DNA of 6,000 nt from an uncultured Mycoplasmatota bacterium (GTDB lineage: Bacteria; Bacillota_I; Bacilli_A; RF39; UBA660): the NCBI GenBank assembly GCA_946494345.1, contig CAMMBX010000072.1, positions 1 through 6,000 of the forward strand. The letters are read 5' to 3'. A program made the position numbers and the translations under genes. The notes under the pieces are model-generated. The model saw only the letters and a list, made by a program, of their open reading frames with translations. It made no database searches and was not told the origin of the DNA. Shown piece by piece: positions 1 through 5,451 of this stretch. Every line of letters starts with the position of its first letter. The first letter of the stretch is position 1.

Positions 1-459
1 ATATTGCCAATCTAAATCAAAGTTTATCTGTATACCTATATAACTATCATTATAACTTTCTCCACTAAAATTTGCTTCTGTCTTGCCTTTTAATATATAA
101 TCAATATTTTTATTTATTAAGCCTTTATAATAACTAGCATTCATTTCCAAATTGACTACATTTCTTTCAACTCTAACTATTATATCAGTAACTTTCTTCT
201 TTTCTTTAGCATTACTAACAGGTAACTCTGTATTTTCCAAATGCATATTCTTTATTATTATTTCTCTGTCTATACCTAAAAAGTGTTCTAAGATAATAAC
301 CAAATACTTTGGACTTTCCATAATCAAATTCTTAAAAACAACATCTTGCGTAGCAGGTAATACTTCACCATTTCTTATAAGCTCATCTCTTAATTTTATC
401 GCTTCTTTTAAATTAATCATTTTTTCTAAAAAATCTTCACTGTATCCTGTGTACATCAT
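1..459 (-). CDS. Rpn-family PD-(D/E)XK nuclease / transposase-like protein, 5' part only
   Basis: This minus-strand frame is open from an ATG at 459 to the window edge: 153 residues with no stop, so the 3' end is missing. The start has a good ribosome binding site (AAGGAG, 5 nt before the first of two consecutive ATGs and 8 nt before the second). The layout matches Rpn/YhgA-like proteins of the PD-(D/E)XK fold. A DVVFKNL segment (residues 39-45) corresponds to the family's conserved D-x-x-F-K start. It is followed by a helical region, a Lys-rich stretch ending in Asp92 (VTDIIVRV) and then LEMN (104-107). Asp92 and Glu105 would be the metal-binding acids. The usual third residue is Gln or Lys (as in IEMQ), but here it is Asn107. 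Known members promote recombination by cutting DNA, and many are labelled transposases without being true transposons. I see no inverted-repeat ends. The family call is by motif pattern and fairly sure; activity is uncertain because of Asn107 and the missing C-terminus. Confidence 0.78.
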   Translation of the reverse strand, partial: MMYTGYSEDFLEKMINLKEAIKLRDELIRNGEVLPATQDVVFKNLIMESPKYLVIILEHFLGIDREIIIKNMHLENTELPVSNAKEKKKVTDIIVRVERNVVNLEMNASYYKGLINKNIDYILKGKTEANFSGESYNDSYIGIQINFDLDWQY

Positions 460-502
460 AATTTCTCCTTTCTTAATTAAATACTTTCCAGAAAGCGATT
501 TA

Positions 503-531
503 ACTTTAACATAAGGAGATAATTAAATCAA
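503..531 (-). promoter_or_regulatory. Possible sigma-A-type promoter for the Rpn-like gene
   Basis: On the minus strand, TTGATT (526-531) and TAAAGT (503-508) are separated by 17 nt, about 45 nt upstream of the ATG at 459. The -10 match is only 4 of 6. In such AT-rich DNA, matches of this quality are common by chance, so this is a weak call. The rest of 460-550 is AT-rich leader with nothing else recognisable. Confidence 0.3.
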
Positions 532-551
532 AAAGAGAAAATTGCAAATTC

Positions 552-592
552 AAAAGAAAAACAGGTGCAATATTACTTCAAAACACCTGTTT
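552..592 (-). terminator. Intrinsic terminator of the surface-protein gene
   Basis: A perfect 9-bp inverted repeat (AAACAGGTG 559-567 with CACCTGTTT 584-592) encloses a 16-nt loop. On the minus strand the stem is followed by TTCTTTT, making a nearly continuous T tract with the stem's own TTT. It lies about 70 nt past the stop codon of the surface-protein gene. The other strand lacks a T run after the stem, so it acts on the minus strand only. The loop is longer than usual. Confidence 0.75.
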
Positions 593-662
593 ACATCAAT
601 ATTCACTAAGAAATTATCTTGAATTTTAAAAATTCATACTTTTTTATAATTTTATGGAAGTT

Positions 663-2465
663 CTACTTTATTGCTGCTACAAGACGGAAAGATCCGCTAC
701 TAAGAGAACCACCTATAGCAGTTGTACTACAATCGAAATTAAAGATACCAGCAACTGACCAACTGGAATAGCCACCGCCGCGCAACAACCATGGATACGT
801 CTCGTTTGCCATTGTACTATAATCATTATACCATCCTACTGTTTCACTTAAGGTATGAGATAAACACTCACTTTCATCACAGGCTATACTTGAATTATCA
901 CTTGTATATTTATTATAATACTTTCTGTCTAAGGTTAATGGATCACTAAAGCCTGAAGATGCTACTATGTCATTATAATTTCCCATTACATATTCCCAGG
1001 AACCACCTGACATATCATAAATTCCATAGATGCTTCCTGTAGTTGAAGCTCCTGTTCCCCTTTTATCTATATCATATGTATATTGGCATCCATAAACTTC
1101 ATCAGCATCAGATGGTGCACCATAACTACAACCGGTTACAAATGAATTAGACTTATTTTGATATATCTCTTTATTCGCTCCACTAAAATTAGTATTTCCT
1201 AACTTACCATATTTACTTTGTGATAAATAAGAGACTATTGCCCATTCACTATTTTTCATCATATGTGTATCAGTTGTATTTTCTATTCCATATCTATTTC
1301 CATCATCATTCATTTTTAAACTTACATTAAAGGCATTACTTACATTTATAAAACGCCAGCTTGGTACATTAGGTTTTATCATGGCATCTAATTCTGTTGC
1401 ATATCCTCCACCATATTCTGCACTTGGATTACTACTTGAAGTTTCAAACTTTCCTACCCATATGCCTCTTAATTCTTCATCTCCAAATGTAAAAGCATCA
1501 GGAGTATACCAACTATTATCTTGTATTCCATCACTTACTATATACTTCGCTGTTCCTCTATCTTTCTTATTCTCCGATACAAACTTTATATCTATTTCTC
1601 CTGGTAAGGCTTGTGTTGGTGTTGTATCTAAATATTCTCCTTGCTTTCCATAATAATTAGTACCATCCTCACTACCTATAGAGTAACTATATCTTGGTAT
1701 CCATACCCACATTGTCTCTATATCATCCATATTTACTACTGTTCCATTAGAAGCATTCTTATATGTATCTCTTGTTGATGATGATACGGTTACAGCATTA
1801 GCCCACTTCTGTTCATTATAGTTATACCAATCATTATTTGTGTTTGTTACATCAGCTTTTATCCAGTTGGTTCCATTATAAGTTACGGGAATCATTCCAT
1901 TATCTAATACTGGAGCATTTGGACTATTCTGTTCTCTATCGAAACTCTCTACTACTATCTTGCTTTGATGAATTTTTCCTTGTGCTTCATTTCCAGCATT
2001 CTCATCTAACCACATTCTTAACTCATAAGTTACATCTTCACCGGGTTCTAGAGTATCTTCTCCTATTATTTCAAACGTTCCTTTACCATAGTTACTTACT
2101 CTTACTACCCCACTATCATAACCATTAGAGCCTGTTATTCTCATCTTCAAATAACTATTATCTAAAGTATTATTACTATCTTCTTCTAATGATACATGAT
2201 AATAGGCATTTATATTTCCTGTATTTGTTATTGTAAAAGTATATGGCGTTGTCTTTAATCCTTGATTATTTGTCATAGGGGCAGTATTATCTAGATTAAT
2301 AGTATCTCCTTCACTAAAATCAACCTTTAATATTCCTGCTGTTAAAGTTATTTTTTTATCTCCTTCTACTGTTAAGGTTAATAAAGCATAACTTGCACCA
2401 ATCAATGCTATTATACTTATTAATATTATTACTACTGATATTATTATATATTTCTTCTTTGTCAT
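663..2465 (-). CDS. Exported surface protein: TasA/camelysin-like N-terminus with C-terminal FGE-like (C-type lectin fold) domain
   Basis: I place the start at the ATG at 2465, which has AAAGGAG 8 nt upstream; an in-frame ATG at 2498 has no binding site. This gives 600 residues; positions below are numbered from the longer form. Residues 13-41 are a KKK patch, a hydrophobic helix and GASYALLT, resembling SipW-dependent signal peptides of TasA-type fibre proteins. Residues 42-190 are Thr/Asn-rich beta-type sequence as in the TasA/camelysin group. A linker from 195 (APVLDNGMIPV) leads to MWVWIPRYSY (263-272) and GIWVGKFETS (345-354). The C-terminus has DMSGGSWEYV (495-504) and WLLRGGGY (570-577), ending in SFRLV: the FGE/SUMF1 pattern. 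The catalytic cysteine pair that follows RGGS in true FGE enzymes is absent, so a binding role is more likely than catalysis. Cys457/471 and 540/545 could form disulfides. No LPXTG anchor is present. Its own promoter and terminator make it monocistronic. Ligand unknown. Confidence 0.85.
   Translation of the reverse strand: MTKKKYIIISVVIILISIIALIGASYALLTLTVEGDKKITLTAGILKVDFSEGDTINLDNTAPMTNNQGLKTTPYTFTITNTGNINAYYHVSLEEDSNNTLDNSYLKMRITGSNGYDSGVVRVSNYGKGTFEIIGEDTLEPGEDVTYELRMWLDENAGNEAQGKIHQSKIVVESFDREQNSPNAPVLDNGMIPVTYNGTNWIKADVTNTNNDWYNYNEQKWANAVTVSSSTRDTYKNASNGTVVNMDDIETMWVWIPRYSYSIGSEDGTNYYGKQGEYLDTTPTQALPGEIDIKFVSENKKDRGTAKYIVSDGIQDNSWYTPDAFTFGDEELRGIWVGKFETSSSNPSAEYGGGYATELDAMIKPNVPSWRFINVSNAFNVSLKMNDDGNRYGIENTTDTHMMKNSEWAIVSYLSQSKYGKLGNTNFSGANKEIYQNKSNSFVTGCSYGAPSDADEVYGCQYTYDIDKRGTGASTTGSIYGIYDMSGGSWEYVMGNYNDIVASSGFSDPLTLDRKYYNKYTSDNSSIACDESECLSHTLSETVGWYNDYSTMANETYPWLLRGGGYSSWSVAGIFNFDCSTTAIGGSLSSGSFRLVAAIK
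666..791 (-). other. Candidate DGR-type variable region in the C-terminal lectin-like fold
   Basis: This covers the last 42 codons of the surface protein, from Trp570 to Lys611. Between the fixed elements RGG, AGIFNF and FRLV, the positions that point to the ligand in C-type-lectin folds are filled by a mixed set: YSSWSV, then DCSTTAIGGSLSSGS. Of those last 15 codons, 12 have the form NNT or NNC, as expected if AAT/AAC codons of a template were mutated at their adenines. Hand-counted GC over 661-800 is about 44%, against about 27-28% at 1141-1260 in the same gene. GGC and CGC codons cluster at 771-782. The layout resembles variable regions of diversity-generating retroelement targets. No template repeat or reverse transcriptase is in the window, so this is an inference; recombination among paralogues would look similar. 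Confidence 0.45.
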
Positions 2466-2473
2466 ATTCGTAA

Positions 2474-2480
2474 CTCCTTT
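2474..2480 (-). promoter_or_regulatory. Ribosome binding site that fixes the surface-protein start
   Basis: AAAGGAG on the minus strand lies 8 nt before the ATG at 2465. The alternative in-frame ATG at 2498 is preceded only by AT-rich sequence without a Shine-Dalgarno match. The Lys-rich start of the signal peptide also begins directly after the 2465 ATG. Confidence 0.85.
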
Positions 2481-2528
2481 ACTACTTAGGTTACCCATTT
2501 TTCTATACTTATATTCTATCTATTAATA

Positions 2529-2557
2529 ATATTAACACATGAAATCCGATATTTCAA
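2529..2557 (-). promoter_or_regulatory. Promoter of the surface-protein gene
   Basis: On the minus strand, TTGAAA (2552-2557) and TAATAT (2529-2534) are separated by exactly 17 nt. This lies between the terminator of tsf and the surface gene, with about 60 nt of leader before the ATG at 2465. Good consensus and spacing, plus the clear terminator just upstream, argue for independent transcription. Confidence 0.6.
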
Positions 2558-2560
2558 TTT

Positions 2561-2592
2561 AAAAAAATACTAGACATTTCTATCTAGTATTT
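2561..2592 (-). terminator. Intrinsic terminator after tsf
   Basis: A perfect 10-bp stem (AAATACTAGA 2565-2574 with TCTAGTATTT 2583-2592) has an 8-nt loop and is followed on the minus strand by a run of seven T. It starts 14 nt past the TAG stop of tsf. It closes the rpsB-tsf unit and separates it from the surface-protein gene. The stem is AT-rich, as is common at this base composition. Confidence 0.85.
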
Positions 2593-2605
2593 AAGTATAA
2601 CTTAT

Positions 2606-3484
2606 CTAGTTAGCAGCATTTATTTGACTCATTACTTCATCAGCAAAGTTTTCTTCTTTTTTCTCAATACCTTCACCAACAGCATAACGAATCATTGATA
2701 CAATAGAACCTCCATTATTCTTAACATAAGCTCCTACTGTAACATTAGAATCTTTAATAAATGCTTGTTCTTCTAAACAAATTTCTTTATAGAATTTATT
2801 TAATCTACCAGTAACCATTTTTTCAGCTATATCAGCTGGCTTTCCTTCATTCATAACTTGTTCTTTAATTACTTTAGATTCATGTTCAACCATATCACTT
2901 GGAACATTATCTCTATTTACACAAACAGGAGCCATTGCTGCAACATGCATTGCAACATCCTTAGCAACTTCTTCTGTAGTATTATCAAGTACTACTAAAG
3001 CTCCAATCTTACCACCCATATGTAAGTAACTTCCAAATACCTCGCCATCAGTTTTCTCTACTAATTCACATCTTCTAAAAGATATTTTTTCTCCTATTTT
3101 AGCAGTTAAATTAACAAGTTTAGCTTCTACAGTCTCCCCATTATCATCAAAAGCTAGCACATCATCCCTAGTCTTTAAATCATTATTTACAATTGTATCA
3201 GCTAAATAATCTACAAAATTAGTAAACTCTTCATTCTTAGCTACAAAGTCAGTTTCAGAATTAACTTCTAATATAACTGCTTTATTATCTTTAACTTCTA
3301 TTTTACATAAACCTTCAGCTGCGATTCTACTTTCTTTCTTAGCAGCTTTACTAATACCTTTTTCTCTTAACCAATCTACTGCCTCATCCATATTACCATT
3401 ACAAGCTTCTAAGGCCTTCTTACAATCAAGCATTCCTGCTCCAGTCTTATCTCTTAATTCTTTTACATCACTTGCTTTAAACAT
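2606..3484 (-). CDS. tsf: Elongation factor Ts
   Basis: EF-Ts is the cytoplasmic guanine nucleotide exchange factor that removes GDP from EF-Tu so it can be reloaded with GTP during elongation. At 292 residues it has normal bacterial length. The N-terminal UBA-like domain (about 1-55) carries VKELRDKTGAGMLDCKKAL, the classic family opening. The exchange motif TDFVAKN is intact at 78-84, with Asp79 and Phe80 the residues that reach into EF-Tu near its Mg2+ site. The core dimer-like domains follow, including the HVAAMAP segment, and the usual C-terminal signature is present (EEQAFIKD, then TVGAY). The start has an AGGAAG site 7 nt upstream. It follows rpsB by 59 nt and is most likely cotranscribed with it. 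The genes pyrH and frr, often next in this order, are absent; a strong terminator follows instead. It has no C-terminal extension like those on uS2 and bL20. Confidence 0.98.
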   Translation of the reverse strand: MFKASDVKELRDKTGAGMLDCKKALEACNGNMDEAVDWLREKGISKAAKKESRIAAEGLCKIEVKDNKAVILEVNSETDFVAKNEEFTNFVDYLADTIVNNDLKTRDDVLAFDDNGETVEAKLVNLTAKIGEKISFRRCELVEKTDGEVFGSYLHMGGKIGALVVLDNTTEEVAKDVAMHVAAMAPVCVNRDNVPSDMVEHESKVIKEQVMNEGKPADIAEKMVTGRLNKFYKEICLEEQAFIKDSNVTVGAYVKNNGGSIVSMIRYAVGEGIEKKEENFADEVMSQINAAN

Positions 3485-3509
3485 ATTTTATCTTCCTTTC
3501 TTTTTATAC

Positions 3510-3543
3510 AAAAGGAAGGAGTATGCCTCCCTCCTCACCTTTT
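3510..3543 (-). other. Hairpin in the rpsB-tsf intergenic spacer
   Basis: Directly after the rpsB stop, the minus-strand RNA can fold AAAAGG-(UG)-AGGAG against CUCCU-(U)-CCUUUU, a stem of about 11 bp with one internal mismatch and a 9-nt loop. It is followed by GTATAAAAAG rather than a U tract, so a full terminator is unlikely. It could stabilise the rpsB message or reduce read-through into tsf. The purine-rich strand also contains GGAGG-like sequence that is far from any start. Confidence 0.45.
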
Positions 3544-4506
3544 TTATTTAGATAAAGCTTCTATAATTTCAGCTTTCTTTAATCCAGTAACTGATATATT
3601 TTTTTCTTTTGCAATTTCTTTTAATTCAGCAACTGTCATTTTACTATAATCTACAGTTTCTTCTTTAGTAGTATCTTCTTTTTTCTCTTCTACTACTTCT
3701 TCTTTCTTTTCTTCTGTCTTAACTTCTTCTTTTACTTCTTTTTTATTTTCTCTTCTTGCTTCTTTCTTAGCTTCTTTTTTCTCTTTTTTAGCTTTATCTT
3801 CTTCACTAACATAATCAATTACTTCATTACCATTAACCTCTGCAATAGCATTAGTTAAAGCTCCAATTAATAATTTAACGCTTCTTACAGCATCATCATT
3901 ACCAGGAATAACATAATCAACCATATCAGGATCACAGTTGGTATCAACTACACCAAATACAGGAATATTTAAGATTCTAGCTTCTTTAATAGCAATCTCT
4001 TCTTTTTTAGGATCAACTATTACTATAGCTTGAGGAAGCTTCTTCATATCTCTAATTCCTCTTAAGTTTTTATTAAGCTTCTCATATTCTTTTTTAAGAC
4101 CAATAACTTCCTTCTTAGGTAATACGTCAAAAGTACCATTCTCTTCCATCTTTTCGATTTCTTCCATTCTTCTAACTCTTGATCTAATAGTTCTAAAGTT
4201 AGTTAAAGTACCACCTAACCATCTTTCATTAACAAAGTACATATTAGTTCTAACTGCATTTTCTTCAGCAGCTTCTTGAGCTTGTTTCTTAGTTCCAACA
4301 AATAGAACTTTTCCACCATCTTCTACTATTTTCTTTAAAGCCTCATAAGCTTTATCTAAACATTTAGATGTTTTTTGTAAATCGATAATATAAATATCAT
4401 CTCTAGTTGTATAGATGTATTCCTTCATCTTAGGATTCCATCTTCTTTTTTGATGTCCAAAATGAACACCAGCTTCTAATAAATAATTCATTGACACTAC
4501 ACTCAT
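3544..4506 (-). CDS. rpsB: Small-subunit ribosomal protein uS2 with a C-terminal SAP-like extension
   Basis: uS2 sits on the back of the 30S head and joins late in subunit assembly, where it helps hold bS1. Residues 1-232 are a normal uS2: GVHFGHQ (13-19), RWNPKM (22-27), FVGTKKQAQ (69-77), FVNERWLGGTLTNF (91-104) and DPDMVDYVIPGNDD (192-205). Most bacterial uS2 proteins end near residue 240-260; this one is 320 long. Residues 235-285 are a Lys/Glu-rich low-complexity linker. Residues 286-320 form a compact two-helix module (MTVAELKE, then TGLKKAEIIEAL) like SAP or Rho-N-terminal domains. The same module ends bL20 upstream. The start has AAGGAG 9 nt before the ATG and matches the MSV-x-SM opening of other Bacillota uS2. 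A likely promoter lies in the 115-nt gap before it, and tsf follows. The function of the tail is unknown; nucleic-acid or rRNA contact is an inference. Confidence 0.97.
   Translation of the reverse strand: MSVVSMNYLLEAGVHFGHQKRRWNPKMKEYIYTTRDDIYIIDLQKTSKCLDKAYEALKKIVEDGGKVLFVGTKKQAQEAAEENAVRTNMYFVNERWLGGTLTNFRTIRSRVRRMEEIEKMEENGTFDVLPKKEVIGLKKEYEKLNKNLRGIRDMKKLPQAIVIVDPKKEEIAIKEARILNIPVFGVVDTNCDPDMVDYVIPGNDDAVRSVKLLIGALTNAIAEVNGNEVIDYVSEEDKAKKEKKEAKKEARRENKKEVKEEVKTEEKKEEVVEEKKEDTTKEETVDYSKMTVAELKEIAKEKNISVTGLKKAEIIEALSK
3547..3651 (-). repeat. SAP/Rho-N-like module, copy in rpsB
   Basis: These are the last 35 codons of uS2. Compared with the last 35 codons of bL20 (4625-4729), 29 of 35 residues are identical, and about 86 of 105 bases by hand count. 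The alignment has no gaps and both copies end at the stop codon. The near identity at synonymous sites points to a recent duplication or to gene conversion. Confidence 0.85.
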
Positions 4507-4561
4507 AAATCTTATCTCCTTTTCGTTTTTATCTTCTATTTTGTTCTAAAAATTATCACTG

Positions 4562-4588
4562 GTTATACTCCTGTTATACTAAGTATAA
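4562..4588 (-). repeat. Repeated GTTATACT motif in the rpsB promoter region
   Basis: In plus-strand reading, GTTATACT occurs at 4562-4569 and 4573-4580, 11 bp apart (about one helix turn). An inverted half-site, AGTATAA, follows at 4582-4588. The second direct copy and the inverted copy form a 15-bp dyad (4574-4588) that overlaps the proposed -10. It could be an operator or part of a leader RNA structure. AT-rich chance repeats cannot be excluded. Confidence 0.35.
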
Positions 4589-4614
4589 TACAGCACTAGA
4601 TAATTAAATTCCAA
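4585..4614 (-). promoter_or_regulatory. Possible promoter for rpsB-tsf
   Basis: On the minus strand, TTGGAA (4609-4614) and TATTAT (4585-4590) are 18 nt apart, within the 115-nt gap between rplT and rpsB. This would give a leader of about 70 nt. The -35 matches 4 of 6 and the -10 matches 5 of 6. No strong terminator follows rplT, so read-through from the infC unit may also supply rpsB. Confidence 0.45.
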
Positions 4615-4621
4615 AATATGT

Positions 4622-5230
4622 TTATTTTTCTAAAGCTGCAATTATGTCAGCTTTTTTTAATCCAGTTGTAGATATTCCTTTTTCTTTTGCAACTTCTTTT
4701 AACTCAGCTACTGTCATTTTACTATAGTCTTTAACTTCAGTCTTTTCTACTTTTTCTTCTTTTTTAGTTTCTTTCTTAACAGTTTCTTTTTTATCAGTAG
4801 TATTTACTTCAGTTTTAGTACTACTATTAACAGTTACTTCACTAGTTTCTTTAACTTCAGCTACTTTTATTTTACCTTCTTTACCTTTTTTAGCAACTTC
4901 AACTAATTCAGTAAATGCTTTAGGATCATTAATAGCAATTTCACTTAACATTTTACGGTTAACTAGAACTCCTGCTTTATTTAATCCTTCTATAAATCTA
5001 GAATAACTAATACCATTTTCTCTACATGCTGCATTAATTCTAGTTATCCATAATTTTCTAAATTCTCTCTTCTTTTGCTTTCTATCTCTAAATGCATATT
5101 GACCAGAATGCATTAATTGTTCTTTAGCACTCTTATAAAGTCTATGTTTACTACCAAAGTATCCTTTAGCTTGTTTTAATACTTTTTTATGACGAGCTTT
5201 TGTAACTGCTCCATTCTTAACTCTTGCCAT
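4622..5230 (-). CDS. rplT: Large-subunit ribosomal protein bL20 with a C-terminal SAP-like extension
   Basis: bL20 binds 23S rRNA early in 50S assembly and, in B. subtilis, represses its own infC-rpmI-rplT transcript. Residues 1-115 are a typical complete bL20: MARVKNGAVTKARHKK, then GYFGSKHRLYKSAKEQ, the basic RDRKQKKREFRKLWI helix (48-62) and the globular part with NRKMLSEIAINDP (91-103). The family normally ends near residue 118-120, but this protein has 202. Residues 116-167 are a Lys/Glu/Thr/Val-rich linker that looks disordered. Residues 168-202 form a SAP/Rho-N-like module almost identical to the end of uS2. The start has GGAGG 8 nt upstream, and the gene lies 21 nt after rpmI, so the two are cotranscribed. 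The long basic N-terminal tail that enters the ribosome is unchanged; the added tail leaves from the globular end. Its role is unknown. Confidence 0.97.
   Translation of the reverse strand: MARVKNGAVTKARHKKVLKQAKGYFGSKHRLYKSAKEQLMHSGQYAFRDRKQKKREFRKLWITRINAACRENGISYSRFIEGLNKAGVLVNRKMLSEIAINDPKAFTELVEVAKKGKEGKIKVAEVKETSEVTVNSSTKTEVNTTDKKETVKKETKKEEKVEKTEVKDYSKMTVAELKEVAKEKGISTTGLKKADIIAALEK
4625..4729 (-). repeat. SAP/Rho-N-like module, copy in rplT
   Basis: These are the last 35 codons of bL20, beginning DYSKMTVAELKE and containing TGLKKADIIAAL. They pair with 3547-3651 in rpsB (29/35 residues, about 82% of bases by hand count). The six replacements are mostly mild (V/I, D/E), apart from G/N, T/V, A/E and E/S. 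The pattern is helix, loop with TGLKK, helix, as in SAP and Rho N-terminal domains. Confidence 0.85.
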
Positions 5231-5251
5231 CTTTACATCCTCCTTCTTTTA

Positions 5252-5437
5252 TTAAATAATGTTCTTTAAACGATTTTGATCTGCTTTAGATAAGCTAGAT
5301 GCACTTCTTTTCTTTCTATTTACTTTTCTTGCTTTATATCCAGTATTATGTCTACTTCCTGGATGTCCTATTTTATAATCATTTTTTCTTTTCTTAAATA
5401 CTTTCTTACTACCTTTATGTGTTTTTAATTTAGGCAT
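5252..5437 (-). CDS. rpmI: Large-subunit ribosomal protein bL35
   Basis: bL35 is a small, very basic structural protein of the 50S subunit. This 61-residue product begins MPKLKTHKGSKKVFKK, the standard family opening. It continues with the basic segment SRHNTGYKARKVNRKKR (28-44) and ends in a short helix (SLSKADQNRLKNII). The usual length is 64-66, so it is slightly short but complete. The start has GGAGG 7 nt upstream. It sits 14 nt after infC and 21 nt before rplT, the conserved infC-rpmI-rplT order. In this operon expression is normally set by bL20 acting on the leader upstream of infC, which is outside the window. Nothing unusual is seen in the gene itself. Confidence 0.97.
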   Translation of the reverse strand: MPKLKTHKGSKKVFKKRKNDYKIGHPGSRHNTGYKARKVNRKKRSASSLSKADQNRLKNII

Positions 5438-5451
5438 TATAATTCCTCCTT

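Noticed and set aside
1..459. A mobile-element (insertion sequence) call for the Rpn-like gene
   Set aside because: The family is often labelled transposase, but no terminal inverted repeats or target-site duplications are visible, and only one end of the gene is in view.
484..495. Small dyad CTTTC-CA-GAAAG in the leader of the Rpn-like gene
   Set aside because: Five-bp half-sites in AT-rich DNA are expected by chance, and nothing else supports an operator.
152..514. Plus-strand 120-codon open frame rich in I, F, S and L
   Set aside because: It lies opposite the Rpn-like minus-strand gene, has no ribosome binding site, and its hydrophobic composition is what the antisense of a K/E/N-rich gene gives.
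460..662. DGR template repeat, accessory gene or small RNA in the gap next to the surface gene
   Set aside because: No near-copy of 666-791 and no coding frame with a binding site was found. The gap holds only the Rpn leader and a terminator.
1381..1653. Plus-strand 90-codon open frame
   Set aside because: It is entirely antisense to the surface-protein gene, with no start signal and no recognisable motif.
1838..2128. Plus-strand 96-codon open frame rich in L, H and S
   Set aside because: It is antisense to the surface-protein gene. The Leu/His/Ser-rich composition is a reading-frame artefact.
4552..4604. Possible terminator after rplT (ATTATC ... GATAATTTTTAG on the minus strand)
   Set aside because: The stem is only 6 bp with a 41-nt loop and mismatched next pairs, so it is too weak to call. 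Read-through into rpsB remains possible.
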